Source of the DNA: CAZMVU01 sp964569295 | Lineage (GTDB): Bacteria > Hydrogenedentota > Hydrogenedentia > Hydrogenedentales > JAGMZX01 | Length of the DNA stretch: 7,969 bases | NCBI GenBank assembly: GCA_964569295.1 | Contig: CAZMVU010000217.1 | Location: 1 to 7,969, forward strand | Direction: 5' to 3' | Shown here: positions 7,401 to 7,969 of the stretch, piece by piece | Layout of the letters: the number at the start of each line of letters is the position of its first letter | Position numbering within the stretch: the stretch's first letter is position 1 | Position numbers and translations under genes: made by a program | Notes under the pieces: generated by a model | What the model was told of the DNA's origin: nothing | Database searches by the model: none | What the model saw: only the letters and a program-made list of their open reading frames with translations

Positions 7401-7443
7401 GTCACAAGGACAGCCCCTTCTTGCTTCGCTTCGTGATTGTGAC
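7401..7443. repeat. Inverted repeat after the ELWxxDGT gene
   Basis: GTCACAA (7401-7407) and TTGTGAC (7437-7443) are perfect 7-bp inverse complements separated by 29 bases. The repeat begins 25 bases after the stop codon. There is no T run after either arm, so it is not a standard intrinsic terminator; it could be a 3'-end hairpin or a binding site. Confidence 0.35.
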
Positions 7444-7566
7444 GCCGTAGCACGAGAACTGCACCCCCGACAACATGCCGCGCTTACATCCTGAAACGCA
7501 CTGAGACCGCCTTAACATTCCACTGCAACCTTACCCCTGCCTTCAGCCCTCTTGCATGCCGGGTGA

Positions 7567-7610
7567 CCTGGCCCTGCGGCCCAGGCTGGTATAGTACGGG
7601 CATTGGCCCG
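7567..7610 (+). promoter_or_regulatory. TATAGT box flanked by two hairpins
   Basis: CCTGG (7567-7571) and CCAGG (7581-7585) form a 5-bp stem with two further inner pairs. TATAGT (7590-7595) follows and matches the -10 consensus at five of six bases, but no good -35 stands at 16-18 bases. CGGGC-ATTG-GCCCG (7597-7610) then forms a perfect 5-bp stem. This could be a promoter whose first transcribed bases fold, or structured non-coding RNA; no gene lies close downstream. Confidence 0.25.
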
Positions 7611-7793
7611 AAAGAAAAGGGCGGGAGTCTGGTCTGCGGGGAGGGCGAGCGTCCCTGCGAGCCCAAATGCAACGTAAGCCCCAATGGCAGCGGTTGGCCC
7701 CCCTTGCCATGCTCCGCCGTTTTCACGCTCGATAAGGCATTGTGCTTCACAGGTTGCCGATGGTACTCGAAGTTTTGGCGTTTTTATTGCGCG

Positions 7794-7808
7794 TTACAAT
7801 CGTTGTAA
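7794..7808. promoter_or_regulatory. Perfect 15-base palindrome, possible operator
   Basis: TTACAA (7794-7799) and TTGTAA (7803-7808) are perfect inverse complements around TCG. The site sits in the most AT-rich part of the tail, and TACAAT within it (7795-7800) resembles a -10 box. This is the usual look of an operator bound by a dimeric regulator, but neither the regulator nor its target is in the window. Confidence 0.35.
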
Positions 7809-7815
7809 TTCTTTA

Positions 7816-7836
7816 GCCGTTTGCCGTGAGCCGTTT
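7816..7836. repeat. Three tandem heptamers
   Basis: GCCGTTT (7816-7822), GCCGTGA (7823-7829) and GCCGTTT (7830-7836) are contiguous. They lie 8 bases after the palindrome at 7794-7808. They could be direct-repeat binding sites or a chance short tandem repeat. Confidence 0.3.
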
Positions 7837-7917
7837 CCCATACGTCATACAACGCCCTGGTATCAGCGCGGGTCGCGGTTCTGGCCCACCCGCTGTTTCT
7901 ATGAGTCAAGACGCAGG

Positions 7918-7952
7918 CGCACTTTGGACTGCGGGGGCTTGCCACCGCTTTT
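7918..7952. repeat. Possible dispersed hairpin repeat at the right edge
   Basis: GCGG (7931-7934) pairs with CCGC (7945-7948), with two more G-C pairs inside a G-A mismatch and a CTTG loop. The stem is preceded by ACTTTGGACT (7921-7930). Its translation in one frame, GALWTAGACHRF, resembles short ALWTA-type peptides that I associate with intergenic repeats in PVC-like genomes. That memory is unverified, and only one copy is in the window. Confidence 0.3.
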
Positions 7953-7969
7953 CCCGCAAAGGCCGTGGG

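Larger units (their letters stand above)
7377..7969. other. Gene-poor 3' tail (593 bases)
   Basis: No open frame here combines a ribosome binding site, coding-like composition and a recognisable product. The frames present (7563-7808 plus, 7484-7750 minus) start without ribosome binding sites and have low-complexity Pro/Gly/Cys-rich translations. The stretch instead holds an inverted repeat (7401-7443), a TATAGT box with hairpins (7567-7610), a GC-rich repeat-like block (7621-7664), an AT-rich segment with a perfect palindrome (7794-7808), tandem heptamers (7816-7836) and a hairpin at the right edge (7931-7948). Any gene these sites serve would begin beyond the window. Confidence 0.6.

Noticed and set aside
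7484..7750. 88-codon minus-strand frame in the tail
   Set aside because: No ribosome binding site, no recognisable domain, and it overlaps the repeat-like block.
7563..7808. 81-codon plus-strand frame in the tail
   Set aside because: It starts at GTG without a ribosome binding site, runs through hairpins and the palindrome, and has a low-complexity Pro/Gly/Cys-rich translation.
7901..7969. Start of a new gene at ATG 7901, open to the window end
   Set aside because: Only 23 codons are visible, there is no Shine-Dalgarno sequence before it, and the sequence looks like a hairpin repeat.
1..7969. CRISPR array, tRNA or rRNA genes, insertion sequence, defence or phage cluster
   Set aside because: I found no regularly spaced repeats, no tRNA-like cloverleaf or rRNA stretch, no transposase or integrase motifs, and no target-site duplications.

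Overview
The window is GC-rich bacterial DNA carrying four genes that I can support, none of them an RNA gene or a mobile element. Two of the products (the ceramidase-like enzyme and the ELWxxDGT repeat protein) begin with Sec-type signal peptides, so this is a cell that exports hydrolases and repeat proteins. The gene mix, GC-rich coding, and short hairpin repeats in the right-hand tail remind me of Hydrogenedentota or PVC-group (Planctomycetes/Verrucomicrobia) genomes. That placement is an impression, not a result.

Layout. 1-155: leader with a candidate promoter. 156-2330 (+): a 724-residue fusion of a PlsC-like acyltransferase region, apparently without its catalytic residues, to an intact alpha/beta-hydrolase. 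2331-2515: convergent intergenic region with an intrinsic terminator for the minus strand. 2516-3829 (-): secreted neutral-ceramidase-like protein. 3830-4165: divergent intergenic region with inverted repeats and a candidate plus-strand promoter. 4166-4477 (+): 103-residue DUF1805 (YunC-like) protein. 4458-7376 (+): exported 972-residue ELWxxDGT repeat protein, overlapping the DUF1805 gene by 20 bases and starting at TTG. 7377-7969: 593 bases with no convincing gene but several palindromes and repeat-like segments.

How the genes relate. Only the last two form a clear unit, with overlapping frames that suggest coupled translation. The hydrolase fusion and the ceramidase-like gene both belong to lipid-active families and face each other, but they converge on a shared intergenic region and so are not an operon. 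I see no sign of a defence, secretion or biosynthetic cluster. The most notable points are the degenerate acyltransferase half of the first protein, the DUF1805/repeat-protein coupling, and the structured non-coding tail.
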